Of a stretch of 30,627 nucleotides of DNA, positions 1 to 8,419 are shown one piece after another. The notes below the pieces were generated by a model that saw only the letters and a program-made list of their open reading frames with translations, was not told where the DNA came from and ran no database searches. Source of the stretch: Gammaproteobacteria bacterium (GTDB lineage Bacteria > Pseudomonadota > Gammaproteobacteria > SZUA-21); the NCBI GenBank assembly GCA_003233075.1, contig QIKQ01000026.1:1-30627 (forward strand). The letters run 5' to 3'. The translations under genes and the position numbers were made by a program. The stretch's first letter is position 1. Each line of letters begins with the position of its first letter.

Positions 1-690
1 AAGTTCTTCAACAATATTGACATTTGAACTTTCTAAAAACCCTTGACTTAAGCCACCCAAACTATTCGAACCCGGTGCGCCGGTTTGTGGCGAACCACTT
101 GCTGCTGATTCTTTATATAAGTTTTCACCAATGGGTTGTAGCCCGGCTGGGTTTATAAAACCAGCTAATTGCAGTGTGGCAACATTAGTCGGAGATGAAG
201 AACCAGCATTGGTCACACTGACCGTGCCATCACGACCTATTGATATACCTGTCGCAGTGTTTGGAATTGTAACCGCAGGTTGCAGTAAATACCCCGATGA
301 TGTTACAACTTGACCACTCGAATTTAACTTGAATGAGCCATTTCGTGTATACGACAATGAACCATCGGGCAAAAGAATTTGCAGGAAACCCTTACCTTCA
401 ATCGAAACATCCAATGAATTATCAGTTTTTGTTTGATTACCTTGGGTAAATATTTTTTCTGTCGCAGCCGTTTTAACGCCTGTTCCAAGCGAGAGACCGG
501 TCGGTAATTGGGTATCTTGTGAACTCTGGCCACCAACTTGTTTCACATTTTGGTAAAACAAATCCTCAAATACGGCTCGTCCACGCTTAAAACCAGTCGT
601 ACTAACATTGGCTAAATTATTTGAAATCACAGCCATTCTAGTTTGCTGTGCTTCAACTCCGGTTTTGGCGATCCACATTGCTTGATTCAT
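1..690 (-). CDS. flgG: Flagellar distal rod protein FlgG (3' end cut by window edge)
   Basis: FlgG forms the distal rod of the flagellar basal body, between proximal rod and hook. The frame is open from an ATG at 688-690 to the window edge, giving 230 residues. The family is usually about 260 residues, so roughly the last 30 are outside. The N-terminus starts MNQAMWIAKTGVEAQQ and carries the rod signature NNLANVSTTGFKRGRAVFED. The visible end reads GFLESSNVNIVEEL, the start of the conserved C-terminal helix. A GAGGA ribosome site lies 6 bases before the ATG. It is the last visible gene of the flgBCDEFG run; flgH, I and J would be expected further left. No internal damage is seen. Confidence 0.97.
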   Translation of the reverse strand, partial: MNQAMWIAKTGVEAQQTRMAVISNNLANVSTTGFKRGRAVFEDLFYQNVKQVGGQSSQDTQLPTGLSLGTGVKTAATEKIFTQGNQTKTDNSLDVSIEGKGFLQILLPDGSLSYTRNGSFKLNSSGQVVTSSGYLLQPAVTIPNTATGISIGRDGTVSVTNAGSSSPTNVATLQLAGFINPAGLQPIGENLYKESAASGSPQTGAPGSNSLGGLSQGFLESSNVNIVEEL

Positions 691-709
691 ATTAAATCCT
701 CGTTATCCC

Positions 710-1456
710 TTAACTTACTCTCAATAATTGCTGAAGTGCAGCTCCGTTTTCTTCTGCATCTTTTAAAAACTTGATGTTAGTTTCAAATTGTCTTGCTAAA
801 TCCAACATCGTCACCATTGCTTCAATCGCATTGACATTGCTCGACTCCAATATTCCAGTTTTCACAGAAATTGATGAATCCGGATTAGGTTTAGGATCAT
901 CTTGTGGTAGAACTAATAAGCCTTGTACATTTTTATTTAAACGCGTTGTATCGGGGTTGACCAAGCGAATTCGATCAACCACAGTTAACGCAGCAGCGCT
1001 CTGACCTAACCCTCGAATTGTAATGGTACCGTCTTTACCTATTTCTATTTTTTCAAATGGCGGCAGCGCTATCGGTCCGCCGTTACCTAAAACTGGATGA
1101 CCACTTCCCGTTAACAATTGACCATTGCTAGTCACTGTTAAATTACCTGAACGAGTATAGGCTTCAGTGCCATCTTTAGCTTGAACCGCGATTAGACCTT
1201 TGTCTGACACTGCAATATCGAGTGAACGTCCTGTCGAAATTACCATGCCTGGTGCAAAATCAATTCCTGAGTTATAGGTCTTACTGTAAGCACGACTCGC
1301 TAATCCTCTACCATCGTTAACAGAAATGCTTTCAAATGCCGCTAGATCGGCACGAAAACCCGTTGTGCTAACATTAGCAAGATTATTTGCATTAACCGCT
1401 TGCGCCTTAAATATTTGACTTGCAGCGTCTGACACTATGTACATGAATCGATCCAT
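710..1456 (-). CDS. flgF: Flagellar proximal rod protein FlgF
   Basis: FlgF is one of the proximal rod proteins of the basal body. The 248 residues match the usual family length. The N-terminal rod motif is NANNLANVSTTGFRADLAAF, and the C-terminus has the paired helix motif ESSNVNAIEAMVTMLDLARQ. The middle resembles FlgG and FlgE (YTRSGNL motif). The start MDRFMYIVSDAASQ is typical of FlgF, and AGAGGA lies just upstream. It is 19 bases before flgG and 117 bases after flgE. That latter gap holds an inverted repeat, listed separately. Same strand and probably same transcript as flgB-flgG. Confidence 0.96.
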   Translation of the reverse strand: MDRFMYIVSDAASQIFKAQAVNANNLANVSTTGFRADLAAFESISVNDGRGLASRAYSKTYNSGIDFAPGMVISTGRSLDIAVSDKGLIAVQAKDGTEAYTRSGNLTVTSNGQLLTGSGHPVLGNGGPIALPPFEKIEIGKDGTITIRGLGQSAAALTVVDRIRLVNPDTTRLNKNVQGLLVLPQDDPKPNPDSSISVKTGILESSNVNAIEAMVTMLDLARQFETNIKFLKDAEENGAALQQLLRVS

Positions 1457-1512
1457 TTAATCCTCTCTTTACCAAACTTATTTCTTACTAATTCCACCCC
1501 GGCTTTTGACCA

Positions 1513-1548
1513 GTCGCGCGAAGCCATGGAGGGCTGTTAGCGCGCGAC
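1513..1548 (-). repeat. Intercistronic stem-loop between flgE and flgF
   Basis: GTCGCGCG (1513-1520) and CGCGCGAC (1541-1548) are perfect complements. An inner AGCC/GGCT pair (1522-1525 and 1532-1535) stacks within the loop. It lies in the 117-base gap between flgE and flgF. On the transcribed strand no T-run follows, so it is not a classical terminator. It could protect or process mRNA, or be one unit of the hairpin repeats seen elsewhere in this window (inference). Confidence 0.6.
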
Positions 1549-1573
1549 CTAAAGAACTGGGCTAGCTTTATAA

Positions 1574-3190
1574 TTATCTAATATTGATAATTGTTTGAGT
1601 GATTGTATCGGCTGTCGAAATTACCTGCGCATTCGCTTGAAAATTTCGTTGCGCGGTAATCATACTCACTAATTGTTCCGTCAAATCAACATTTGATCCT
1701 TCCTCAGCACCCGACTGCACCAAGCCTAAACTACCTGACCCAGGTGCTGCCGCTAACGGAGCACCAGAAGAAAAGGATTCTGCCCATTGCGTATTCCCCA
1801 ACTGGCGTAATCCCTGTGTATTCGCAAAATTTGCCAGTGCAATCTGGGCTAATGTTCTCGATTGGCCATTGGTAAAACGTGCGGTGACTATTCCTGTGTC
1901 AGCAACATCAATACCGCTTAAACGTCCAGTCGTATATCCATTTTGATCTAAGGAATTAACACTGAATGCACTACCGTACTGAGAAATATCTGCTAAATCT
2001 AAAGCGACTGACATTGCCGACGCGCCACCTCCTGGTGAAAAAGTGACAGTTTGTGCTGTGCTTGGTGTACTCAAAACGCCGGCTGAGGTAAACGTGGCTG
2101 TAACCGGATTTACACCTCCCGTTGCTGTACCGTCAATTGTTGAATAAACTGCCCAGGTATTTGGCGCTGTCTCTTTTCGAAAATACATCGTCATTAAATG
2201 TGGCGAGCCTAATGAATCAAAAACATTGATTGATGTTGAATTATTGTAAGTAGTCGTATCCGTGGCAGAGAACGCCGCTTGAACGCTACCAGTAATGGTG
2301 GACGTTGTTGGGCCTAGATTTGCGCTAGTATCACCACCGCCAGTTGTTGTATTTCGCGTAATCGCAGAGGTATCAATTGTTAATGATATTGCAGACATGG
2401 GTCCGGTTTGATCTGGGTCCCAAGACATACTGACACTTGGAACGGCTGAGCTAAAATCGATTGGGTTGCCTGTCGCGCTCGCAACGGTTGCACCCGCTTC
2501 TCGCAGCTCGACAGTCCAGGTATTAGCAGCCGCCGTTGGTGTGTATCGCATACTTACCGTACGTCCTATTCCATAGGCATCATACATCGTAAATGTTGAC
2601 CCATCCAATTCAGTGCCCGTCATTCTATCAAAATCTAGTATGGTTGTTGCAGGAATAGTATATCCAGTCGTAGCAGCAGCAGAACCGGGAACAGCAGCTG
2701 ACGCATCTAGATTTAATCCCATATCAATGCTATTAGTCGCTTGCGGTGCTATATCAGATGTATCTAGTTGAAGATCGCCTAATGCACCGGAAATATTACC
2801 ATTTACATCGGCTTGATAAGCCTGTAATCGATTACTCTGCGTATTGGTGACATAACCTTGGTTATCGACACCAAAATTTCCTGCACGAGTATAATTATTC
2901 ACACCATTATCATTAACAATAAAAAAACCCTGTCCAGAAATTGCTAAGTCTAGATTATTATCAGTAAAATTAACGTTTCCTTGGGTAAACTGTTGATTCA
3001 CGGCAGAAACCTTAACACCACTACCAATGGTAGTTGATGAGGTTCCTAAGTTACTGGCTGGAAAAATATCAGCAAATTCTGTTCGTGATTTTTTGTAACC
3101 AACAGTATTACTATTCGCGATATTTTGTGCTATCACTCTCAATTCCGTTGACGCGGCATTAAGGCCACTGAGTGCGGTACGAAATGGCAT
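1574..3190 (-). CDS. flgE: Flagellar hook protein FlgE
   Basis: FlgE polymerises into the hook that links rod and filament. At 538 residues it is longer than the enteric protein (about 400) and nearer the larger hook proteins of other gammaproteobacteria. The extra length lies in the Ser/Thr/Ala-rich central domain. The N-terminus (MPFRTALSGLNAASTELR, then AQNIANSNTVGYKKSRTEF) and C-terminus (GSNVDLTEQLVSMITAQRNF) carry the conserved axial-protein helices. DNLDLAISGQGFF near residues 78-90 is the FlgE/F/G core motif. The start has a good AGGAG site. The gap to flgD is 17 bases. Confidence 0.97.
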   Translation of the reverse strand: MPFRTALSGLNAASTELRVIAQNIANSNTVGYKKSRTEFADIFPASNLGTSSTTIGSGVKVSAVNQQFTQGNVNFTDNNLDLAISGQGFFIVNDNGVNNYTRAGNFGVDNQGYVTNTQSNRLQAYQADVNGNISGALGDLQLDTSDIAPQATNSIDMGLNLDASAAVPGSAAATTGYTIPATTILDFDRMTGTELDGSTFTMYDAYGIGRTVSMRYTPTAAANTWTVELREAGATVASATGNPIDFSSAVPSVSMSWDPDQTGPMSAISLTIDTSAITRNTTTGGGDTSANLGPTTSTITGSVQAAFSATDTTTYNNSTSINVFDSLGSPHLMTMYFRKETAPNTWAVYSTIDGTATGGVNPVTATFTSAGVLSTPSTAQTVTFSPGGGASAMSVALDLADISQYGSAFSVNSLDQNGYTTGRLSGIDVADTGIVTARFTNGQSRTLAQIALANFANTQGLRQLGNTQWAESFSSGAPLAAAPGSGSLGLVQSGAEEGSNVDLTEQLVSMITAQRNFQANAQVISTADTITQTIINIR

Positions 3191-3207
3191 ATCCCTCTCC
3201 TATTTCC

Positions 3208-3894
3208 CTATTGAACTTGCTTAACTTGGTTAAATCCGTATGTACTCTTCGAGGCGGTATTTAGTAACAATCCCTGCTGAGTATTCCCTATTGAAACGCT
3301 TTCAACTTTTTCTTGAATTAAGGTTTGCATTGCAACATCTTTTCCACCAATATTTGCTCTAGCAACCATCTTGTAATTTCCTGCTGGTACAGCTTGATTT
3401 TGACTGTTGGTTCCATCCCAAGTAAAATTAACTAAACCCTTCGATTGAGGCCCTAACTGTATTGTTTTAATAACTTGATTACTGGCATCCAAAATGTCAA
3501 CCGCCACTGAAGTCGAAGCAGAACTCATATCCACCAAACCTTTTAAATTCTTCCCAGATAAAAGATTAAAGTTTTCAGTCTCAACGACGATACTACGGCC
3601 AATAAGCGAAGAAGCTTGGGTCGCTTGATTCGAAATTAAAGCAGTCGAAAGACCAGAAAAAGATTTCTGCAAATCCTCAATACCCGAGACCGTACCAAAC
3701 TGAGCTATTTGCGAAAGAAAATCACCATTTTCCATCGGTTTAAATGGATCTTGATTTTGAATTTGAGTCACCATTAGTTTTAAAAATTGTTCTTGGCCCA
3801 ATTTACCTTTACTGGCAGCTTGCGCGTTTACTAGCTCTTTATTGCTTTTAAGTCCAATGTTGTTTAAATTTTCTGTGCTAATTGTATTATTCAT
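3208..3894 (-). CDS. flgD: Flagellar hook-capping protein FlgD
   Basis: FlgD is the scaffold cap needed for hook subunit assembly and is later discarded. The 228 residues match the family. The conserved N-terminal motif (QEQFLKLMVTQIQNQDPFKP, about residues 35-54, then FLSQIAQFGTVSGIEDLQ) is intact. The C-terminal Ig-like/tudor part has FTWDGTNSQNQAVPAGNY around residues 157-174, as expected. An AGGA site precedes the ATG. It lies between flgC (21 bases) and flgE, the standard order. Confidence 0.96.
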   Translation of the reverse strand: MNNTISTENLNNIGLKSNKELVNAQAASKGKLGQEQFLKLMVTQIQNQDPFKPMENGDFLSQIAQFGTVSGIEDLQKSFSGLSTALISNQATQASSLIGRSIVVETENFNLLSGKNLKGLVDMSSASTSVAVDILDASNQVIKTIQLGPQSKGLVNFTWDGTNSQNQAVPAGNYKMVARANIGGKDVAMQTLIQEKVESVSIGNTQQGLLLNTASKSTYGFNQVKQVQ

Positions 3895-3915
3895 TTCACT
3901 TCCTGTTTAAATGAC

Positions 3916-4335
3916 TTAACGCTGTCCCATTCTTAATAAAGATGTCAGCATTTGTTTTGCCGCATTCATTACTTCAATATTATTCTGAAATGTACGTGAT
4001 GCGGATATCATATTCGTCATTTCTTCGACACCATTTACATTCGTCTTGTAAACGAATCCCTCTTTACTTGCTAATGGATTTCCTGGATCAAAAACCTTTT
4101 TAAATTCTTCTTGACTATTGACTATCTGAGTAACTCGAACTCCTACACTCGCTCTATCATCTGGATTCATTTCATTGAACACAGATTGGAAGACGGGTAA
4201 CTTTGCTCGATACACCTTATTCTTATCACCATTTTGACTATTGGCATTCGCCATATTACTCGCGATAGTATTCATTCTAATCGTTTGTGCCGTCATACCC
4301 GATGAAGAGATATCAAATATTGAAAACAAAGACAT
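3916..4335 (-). CDS. flgC: Flagellar proximal rod protein FlgC
   Basis: FlgC is a proximal rod subunit. The 139 residues match the family. The N-terminal NTIASNMANANS motif (residues about 22-33) and the C-terminal NMISASRTFQNNIEVMNAAK helix are both present. One base separates its ATG from the flgB stop, and its ribosome site (GGGAG) lies within the last flgB codons. Translation is therefore probably coupled to flgB. Confidence 0.97.
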   Translation of the reverse strand: MSLFSIFDISSSGMTAQTIRMNTIASNMANANSQNGDKNKVYRAKLPVFQSVFNEMNPDDRASVGVRVTQIVNSQEEFKKVFDPGNPLASKEGFVYKTNVNGVEEMTNMISASRTFQNNIEVMNAAKQMLTSLLRMGQR

Positions 4336-4336
4336 C

Positions 4337-4729
4337 TTATTCTCCCTTTAATGCTTTAGTCATGCCTTTAAATTTACCACTTAAAAATTGCATGGTAGCC
4401 TGGAACCTGATTGAATTATCACTAAACGCAGCTGTTTCTGTTTGTATGTCAACCGTATTACCGTCTAACGAAGTCTGATTTGGAGTTCGATATAGAAGTT
4501 CGTCCATACTGGTACTATTAAAAGGTGAATCTGAATCGGAAAAACTAACATTGATTGAAGATGAGTTACCCTCTTTTAGCGAATTTATAATTTGCCGAAA
4601 GTCAATATCACGAGCCTTGTAATTGGGTGTATCTGCGTTCGCCAAATTCGACGCAATTAATTGAGCTCGACGGCTATATACTTGCAGTGCAGTTTGATGT
4701 ATGCCAAGTGCCTCATTAAAACTTATCAA
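4337..4729 (-). CDS. flgB: Flagellar proximal rod protein FlgB (TTG start)
   Basis: FlgB is a proximal rod subunit and the first gene of the rod/hook run. The 130 residues contain the motif IASNLANADTPNYKARD at about residues 25-41. The start is a TTG at 4727-4729. The protein begins (M)ISFNEALGIHQ, which lines up with the usual FlgB N-terminus, and GGGAG lies 7 bases upstream. No in-frame ATG lies close enough to replace it without losing the first conserved helix. A sigma-54-type promoter sits about 80 bases upstream. Confidence 0.96.
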   Translation of the reverse strand: MISFNEALGIHQTALQVYSRRAQLIASNLANADTPNYKARDIDFRQIINSLKEGNSSSINVSFSDSDSPFNSTSMDELLYRTPNQTSLDGNTVDIQTETAAFSDNSIRFQATMQFLSGKFKGMTKALKGE

Positions 4730-4807
4730 TCTTTATCTCCCAACCTCTTATCACAGCATTAATATTAGTCGTTTTAGTATCACAGTAATGCTTTCAGAAA
4801 CTAATAG

Positions 4808-4823
4808 AGCACAGAGTATGCCA
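4808..4823 (-). promoter_or_regulatory. Candidate sigma-54 promoter for flgB operon
   Basis: Read on the minus strand, the site is TGGCATACTCTGTGCT. It has the invariant GG, a 10-base gap, then GC, and matches TGGCA of the -24 element and TGC(T) of the -12 element. Transcription would start near 4797, about 70 bases before the flgB TTG. Sigma-54 control of flgB is established for polar flagella of Vibrio and Pseudomonas. No enhancer site was identified. Confidence 0.6.
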
Positions 4824-5036
4824 TTGAATGGAAAGTAATTTTAAGATGATTTAATTTTAGTGGATAAATATTTTGACAAAATTGTTTATAAGTAAACTCA
4901 ATAACTAAGAGTTAAAATAATAGTTATGACGGTATGTTGACAATAAAATAATTTTTAATACATTGGCTTAAATTTTAAAACACGTTAAATTTAAATGTTG
5001 ATTAATTAGATTAGCGAAGTGTCAAAATGGATATTC

Positions 5037-5053
5037 TTGCCGCTTAGTGGCAA
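5037..5053 (-). repeat. Small stem-loop downstream of cheR
   Basis: TTGCC and GGCAA flank a 7-base loop just after the cheR stop. No T-run follows on the minus strand, so termination would be weak at best. The rest of the 4730-5063 intergenic stretch is AT-rich. Apart from this and the sigma-54 site, I see nothing in it. Confidence 0.35.
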
Positions 5054-5063
5054 ACATATTATT

Positions 5064-5924
5064 TTATGTTGGTTTAACGCGATAAAGAACGCATCCCGCT
5101 ATTTTTTCCATTTCATATAAATCGGAAACGTTGGTCATAGATTCTGAGCCACCTAAAATTAAATAACCACCTGGCTTAAGTGATTTGGCCATTCGATTTA
5201 CAATATCTCGTTTAGAATCTCGAGAAAAGTAGATTAGTACATTACGACAAAATATAACATCAAACCTACCCAGCAAGGCATAACTTTGCAACAAATTTAA
5301 CTCTCTGAAAATTACCTTTGAATGAATTAAATGAGAAATCTTCCAATTTTCATCTTGTTTTTCAAAATATCGTTTTTTCCGATCAGGCGACATACCTCGC
5401 ATTAGCGCTGCTTCATCATAAATCCCTGAGCTTGCACGGCGTAGCATTTCTGGCGAAATATCCGTCGCCATAATTTCAATACTAGCTGTCATTGCACCGG
5501 GATTAGCCATTTGATATTCGTGTGTCGAAATCGCAATTGAATAGGGTTCTTGACCAGAAGAACACGCTGACGACCAAATTCGAACTCGATCATTTTTCTT
5601 TTTAGCTATTTCTGGAAGAATATTTTGCTTCAAGACAATATAGGGTTGATTGTCCCGAAACCAGGATGTTTCATTTGTAGTCATAGATTCAATAACCCGG
5701 TCTCGCAGTTTAGTGGTACGATCCCTAGTCATTTCTGCCATTAATTCACTTAAACTTCCCAGTTTATACTCAGTCATTATGCGCTTCATACGACTGGTTA
5801 TTAAATAATGCTTATTCGCTCCCAAAACAATTCCGCATGCATCTTCGAGGAAGTCAGTAAAATTGCGATACTCTGCATCACTTAGAGTATTTGTAACGAA
5901 TTTATCGTGCCTTTTTAATTCCAT
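5064..5924 (-). CDS. cheR: Chemotaxis protein methyltransferase CheR
   Basis: CheR transfers methyl groups from S-adenosylmethionine to glutamates of chemoreceptors during adaptation. From the ATG at 5924 it has 286 residues, typical length. The all-helical N-terminal domain is followed by NETSWFRD (about 84-91, family NETxFFRD). Next come the SAM-binding motif SSACSSGQEPYS (118-129), ATDISPEML with D155, and the catalytic-domain motif CRNVLIYF (226-233). A TTG two codons upstream is also in frame, but a GGA site lies 9 bases before the ATG, so I chose the ATG. It follows cheV by about 48 bases and is probably cotranscribed with it. It lacks the C-terminal pentapeptide-binding extension seen on some CheR relatives. 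Confidence 0.96.
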   Translation of the reverse strand: MELKRHDKFVTNTLSDAEYRNFTDFLEDACGIVLGANKHYLITSRMKRIMTEYKLGSLSELMAEMTRDRTTKLRDRVIESMTTNETSWFRDNQPYIVLKQNILPEIAKKKNDRVRIWSSACSSGQEPYSIAISTHEYQMANPGAMTASIEIMATDISPEMLRRASSGIYDEAALMRGMSPDRKKRYFEKQDENWKISHLIHSKVIFRELNLLQSYALLGRFDVIFCRNVLIYFSRDSKRDIVNRMAKSLKPGGYLILGGSESMTNVSDLYEMEKIAGCVLYRVKPT

Positions 5925-5972
5925 TATCAAAAATCCAAGCTATCATTTTTATAATTTAAATTATAGGCCACT

Positions 5973-6917
5973 TTATTGACCCAACGCTTTGGTTGCTTCT
6001 AAGGCCTCAAATACACCCGTAGCGAGTTCATCGGGGTTAAACTTTGCAATAAAATTATTCGCACCCACCTGTCGAACCATAGCCTGATTAAATACACCAC
6101 TAAGCGAAGTATGTAACATCACATAGAGCTCACACATTCGAGGATCTTTTCTAATTTCAGTCGTTAAAGTGTAACCGTCCATTTCTGGCATTTCCACATC
6201 GGAAATAACCATAGATACTTCTTGGTACAATGTGCCCTTTTCAGCGAATTCTTGCAACATTTCAAGTGCTTCTGCTCCATCCTTAGCAATCAAGCACTCT
6301 TGATTAATTTGATCAAGAGTTTTCTTAATTTGTTTACGCGCGATAGCTGAGTCGTCAGCAACTAGTATTTTTCCGGGTTTAATAGGCTGCGCCATTTCAT
6401 CTTCATGTTCGTCTCTTACTGTTTCCGAGACAACATCCTCTATGCCCACGATTTCCGATAATATTTTTTCGACATCCAGGATTTCAATCAGTTGCTCATC
6501 GATACGAGTGACTGCGGTTAAATAGCTAACTAAACCCGCGCCTCTTGGTGGGGCATGTATATTTTCCCAATTCACGTTCACAATACGCTCGACCGCATAC
6601 ACTAGGAATCCTTGCACTACACGGTTATACTCAGTGATAATTACAAAACGATCTTCTTTGTTTTGTAATTCTGGCTTTCCTACCGCAGCAGCTAAATCAA
6701 TGACAGATATGGTTTTGCCACGCATATTCGCTACCCCACAAACAACTGGATTTGCTTGTGGTATTCGGGTGAGTTGAGGACAGTGTATTACTTCCTGTAC
6801 TTTAAATACGTTTATTCCAAATGACTGCAATTCATCAAGTTTGAATAAAAGTAACTCAAGCCGATTGTGACCTGCTAATTTGGTACGTTGATCAATACTA
6901 TCGAGTAGGCCTGCCAT
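5973..6917 (-). CDS. cheV: Chemotaxis coupling/response protein CheV
   Basis: CheV couples receptors to the CheA kinase and has a receiver domain used in adaptation. Residues about 15-155 form a CheW-like domain (GVANMRGKTISVIDLAAA). Residues about 183-310 form a receiver with acidic pair D188-D189, phosphoacceptor D240 (VISDVEMPEMDGY), T270 and K292, all intact. Length (314) is normal. A GAGGAAG site precedes the ATG, and a clear sigma-28-type promoter lies about 40 bases upstream. cheV-cheR next to flgB with flgA divergent is the arrangement found in Vibrio, Shewanella and Pseudomonas. Confidence 0.97.
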   Translation of the reverse strand: MAGLLDSIDQRTKLAGHNRLELLLFKLDELQSFGINVFKVQEVIHCPQLTRIPQANPVVCGVANMRGKTISVIDLAAAVGKPELQNKEDRFVIITEYNRVVQGFLVYAVERIVNVNWENIHAPPRGAGLVSYLTAVTRIDEQLIEILDVEKILSEIVGIEDVVSETVRDEHEDEMAQPIKPGKILVADDSAIARKQIKKTLDQINQECLIAKDGAEALEMLQEFAEKGTLYQEVSMVISDVEMPEMDGYTLTTEIRKDPRMCELYVMLHTSLSGVFNQAMVRQVGANNFIAKFNPDELATGVFEALEATKALGQ

Positions 6918-6954
6918 TCTCTTCCTCGTTGATAATTTAAACTTCCTAGATTTT

Positions 6955-6981
6955 TTATCGGCATCAAACTAATGCTCTTGA
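6955..6981 (-). promoter_or_regulatory. Sigma-28 (FliA) promoter for cheV-cheR
   Basis: On the minus strand TCAAG is followed after 14 bases by GCCGATAA. The -10 is a perfect match to the FliA consensus, and the -35 matches the TCAAG form used in Pseudomonas-type flagellar promoters. Transcription should begin near 6948, about 30 bases before the cheV ATG. Confidence 0.8.
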
Positions 6982-7216
6982 ATAAATGTTTGGTCTATTA
7001 ATAAAATTTTTCACTATTTATAACTAGGCCTATCGCTTTGCTTGTAGATATAAAACCAAACCTTATACTTACAAATTTTAGGTATATCTAAAAACCAGCT
7101 TAATACATAAATTTTACTTAGCTAAATTCGCTTTCGGGCCTATTTTTTGCTTTTAGTTATATATATAGAGAGAATCTAGTGCCATTCAAATTGGATATTT
7201 CAACAAAATATAATTC

Positions 7217-7232
7217 TGGCATTGCAATTGCA
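7217..7232 (+). promoter_or_regulatory. Sigma-54 promoter for flgA
   Basis: TGGCATTGCAATTGCA has the invariant GG-10 bases-GC spacing and matches TGGCA and TTGCA, essentially the sigma-54 consensus. Transcription would start near 7244, about 23 bases before the flgA ATG. The rest of the 6918-7266 divergent region is AT-rich and holds the cheV sigma-28 site. No other element was recognised there. Confidence 0.75.
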
Positions 7233-7266
7233 TATTATTTAGGCAGATGAATTTTAATTATTTAAA

Positions 7267-7998
7267 ATGAAAACCTTACTACAACAACTTAAATCTAGTT
7301 CTATTGTATTGTTATACTTTATAACAATTGCTAACCCAGCTATTGGCGCCGAAAAAGCATTAGTTTTTCACAACCACCAAGTATTGAAAACAAAATTAAA
7401 TGACTTTTTGCACAGTTATGTGAAATCCTTTCATCTTGGCGAATACAAGCTGAAGGCCGGTTCAATCGATCGACGTTTAAACCTTCGCCTTTGCGATAAA
7501 AAAATTAACTTTTTTATCACACGTCAAAATCGACGTAGCCGATCAATTACCGTTGGAATGCGTTGTGAAGGCAGTTTTCCTTGGTTAGTCTACGTTCCAA
7601 GTCAAATCTATTTATTTAAAAAGGTACTTGCAGCTCGGCAATTAATCAGACGTGGCGAACTAATTCAACACAGCGATCTAATCGCAGTTACTAGAGAAAT
7701 TACAAATTTATATTTCGGTTATTTCCAAAATCAATCCAAATTAATTGGCAAAACAGCTAAAAACACCATAATGCCGGGCTCCTTAATTCGCCCACAGCAA
7801 GTAACCGAACCCAAATTAGTCTTGAGAGGCCAATTAGTCATATTGGTCGCTGAATTTCAAGGTATTAAAGTAAAAATGAATGGTCGCGCACTAAATTCTG
7901 GTTCGCGAGGTCGGAATATAAAAGTTCAAAATTTGTCTTCAAAGCGGATTATTGAAGGCACGGTTATAGGGAAGGGATTAGTTAAAATTAACTTGTGA
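7267..7998 (+). CDS. flgA: Flagellar P-ring assembly chaperone FlgA
   Basis: FlgA is a periplasmic chaperone for assembly of the P ring (FlgI). The first 28 residues are a signal peptide with probable cleavage after AIGA. The middle holds the SAF-type segment (AARQLIRRGELIQHSDLIAV). The C-terminus has the conserved beta domain (GRNIKVQNLSSKRIIEGTV, then a final VKINL). The 243 residues are in the family range. No good ribosome site precedes the ATG. A 7-codon frame, ATG at 7247 to TGA at 7268-7270, overlaps the start as ATGA and might couple translation. flgM and flgN follow, and cheV is divergent. Confidence 0.92.
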   Translation: MKTLLQQLKSSSIVLLYFITIANPAIGAEKALVFHNHQVLKTKLNDFLHSYVKSFHLGEYKLKAGSIDRRLNLRLCDKKINFFITRQNRRSRSITVGMRCEGSFPWLVYVPSQIYLFKKVLAARQLIRRGELIQHSDLIAVTREITNLYFGYFQNQSKLIGKTAKNTIMPGSLIRPQQVTEPKLVLRGQLVILVAEFQGIKVKMNGRALNSGSRGRNIKVQNLSSKRIIEGTVIGKGLVKINL

Positions 7999-8013
7999 CT
8001 TAAAACCTCAATG

Positions 8014-8028
8014 CACTAGAATGTAGTG
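8014..8028 (+). repeat. Small stem-loop between flgA and flgM
   Basis: CACTA and TAGTG flank a 5-base loop in the 75-base flgA-flgM gap. No T-run follows. The gap contains no convincing sigma-28 promoter for flgM, although flgM often has its own in other bacteria. Confidence 0.3.
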
Positions 8029-8073
8029 AGCTCAAAATAATTTTGTCGCAATGCAGTAGTACAGGAGCACAAC

Positions 8074-8388
8074 ATGGGAATTGAAATAAACGGCGCTAAC
8101 AATCCACGCGTAAACGATTCGGCTAATGTAGACCGTAAAAATGAACAGGCGAAAACAGCATCTGGTAAAACGGATGAAAATTTAAAAAATTCTGTTGCGT
8201 CTGACTCTATCAACCTGAATCCTTCAAGTGTGATTATTAATGAACTAGAGAACTCAATTGGTAAGACAGCAGAAATCGACCAAAAACGGGTCGATGCGAT
8301 TAAAACCGCGATTGCATCCGGTGATTATAATATAAATCCTGAAAAAATTGCGCAAAAACTTTCAAGCTTAGAAGCTCTATTACCTTAA
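8074..8388 (+). CDS. flgM: Anti-sigma-28 factor FlgM
   Basis: FlgM binds and inhibits FliA until the hook is complete, then is exported. The 104 residues have a low-complexity, probably disordered N-terminal half. The conserved sigma-binding C-terminus is present: KRVDAIKTAIASGDYNINPE followed by KIAQKLSSLEALL. AGGAG lies 8 bases before the ATG. It sits between flgA and flgN as in many gammaproteobacteria. Its target should control cheV through the promoter at 6955-6981. Confidence 0.95.
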   Translation: MGIEINGANNPRVNDSANVDRKNEQAKTASGKTDENLKNSVASDSINLNPSSVIINELENSIGKTAEIDQKRVDAIKTAIASGDYNINPEKIAQKLSSLEALLP

Positions 8389-8419
8389 TTGCACTCTAGG
8401 ATTGAATAGGGAAAAGATT

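Noticed and set aside
771..1004. 77-residue ORF opposite flgF, and similar antisense frames throughout the window
   Set aside because: All are complements of well-supported coding regions with conserved proteins on the other strand.
7925..7952. Sigma-28 promoter for flgM inside the end of flgA
   Set aside because: TCAAA with a later GCGGATTA resembles the motif only loosely, and both spacing and -10 deviate.
8016..8213. 65-residue ORF opposite flgM
   Set aside because: Antisense to a clear flgM gene, no ribosome site, and no family-like sequence.
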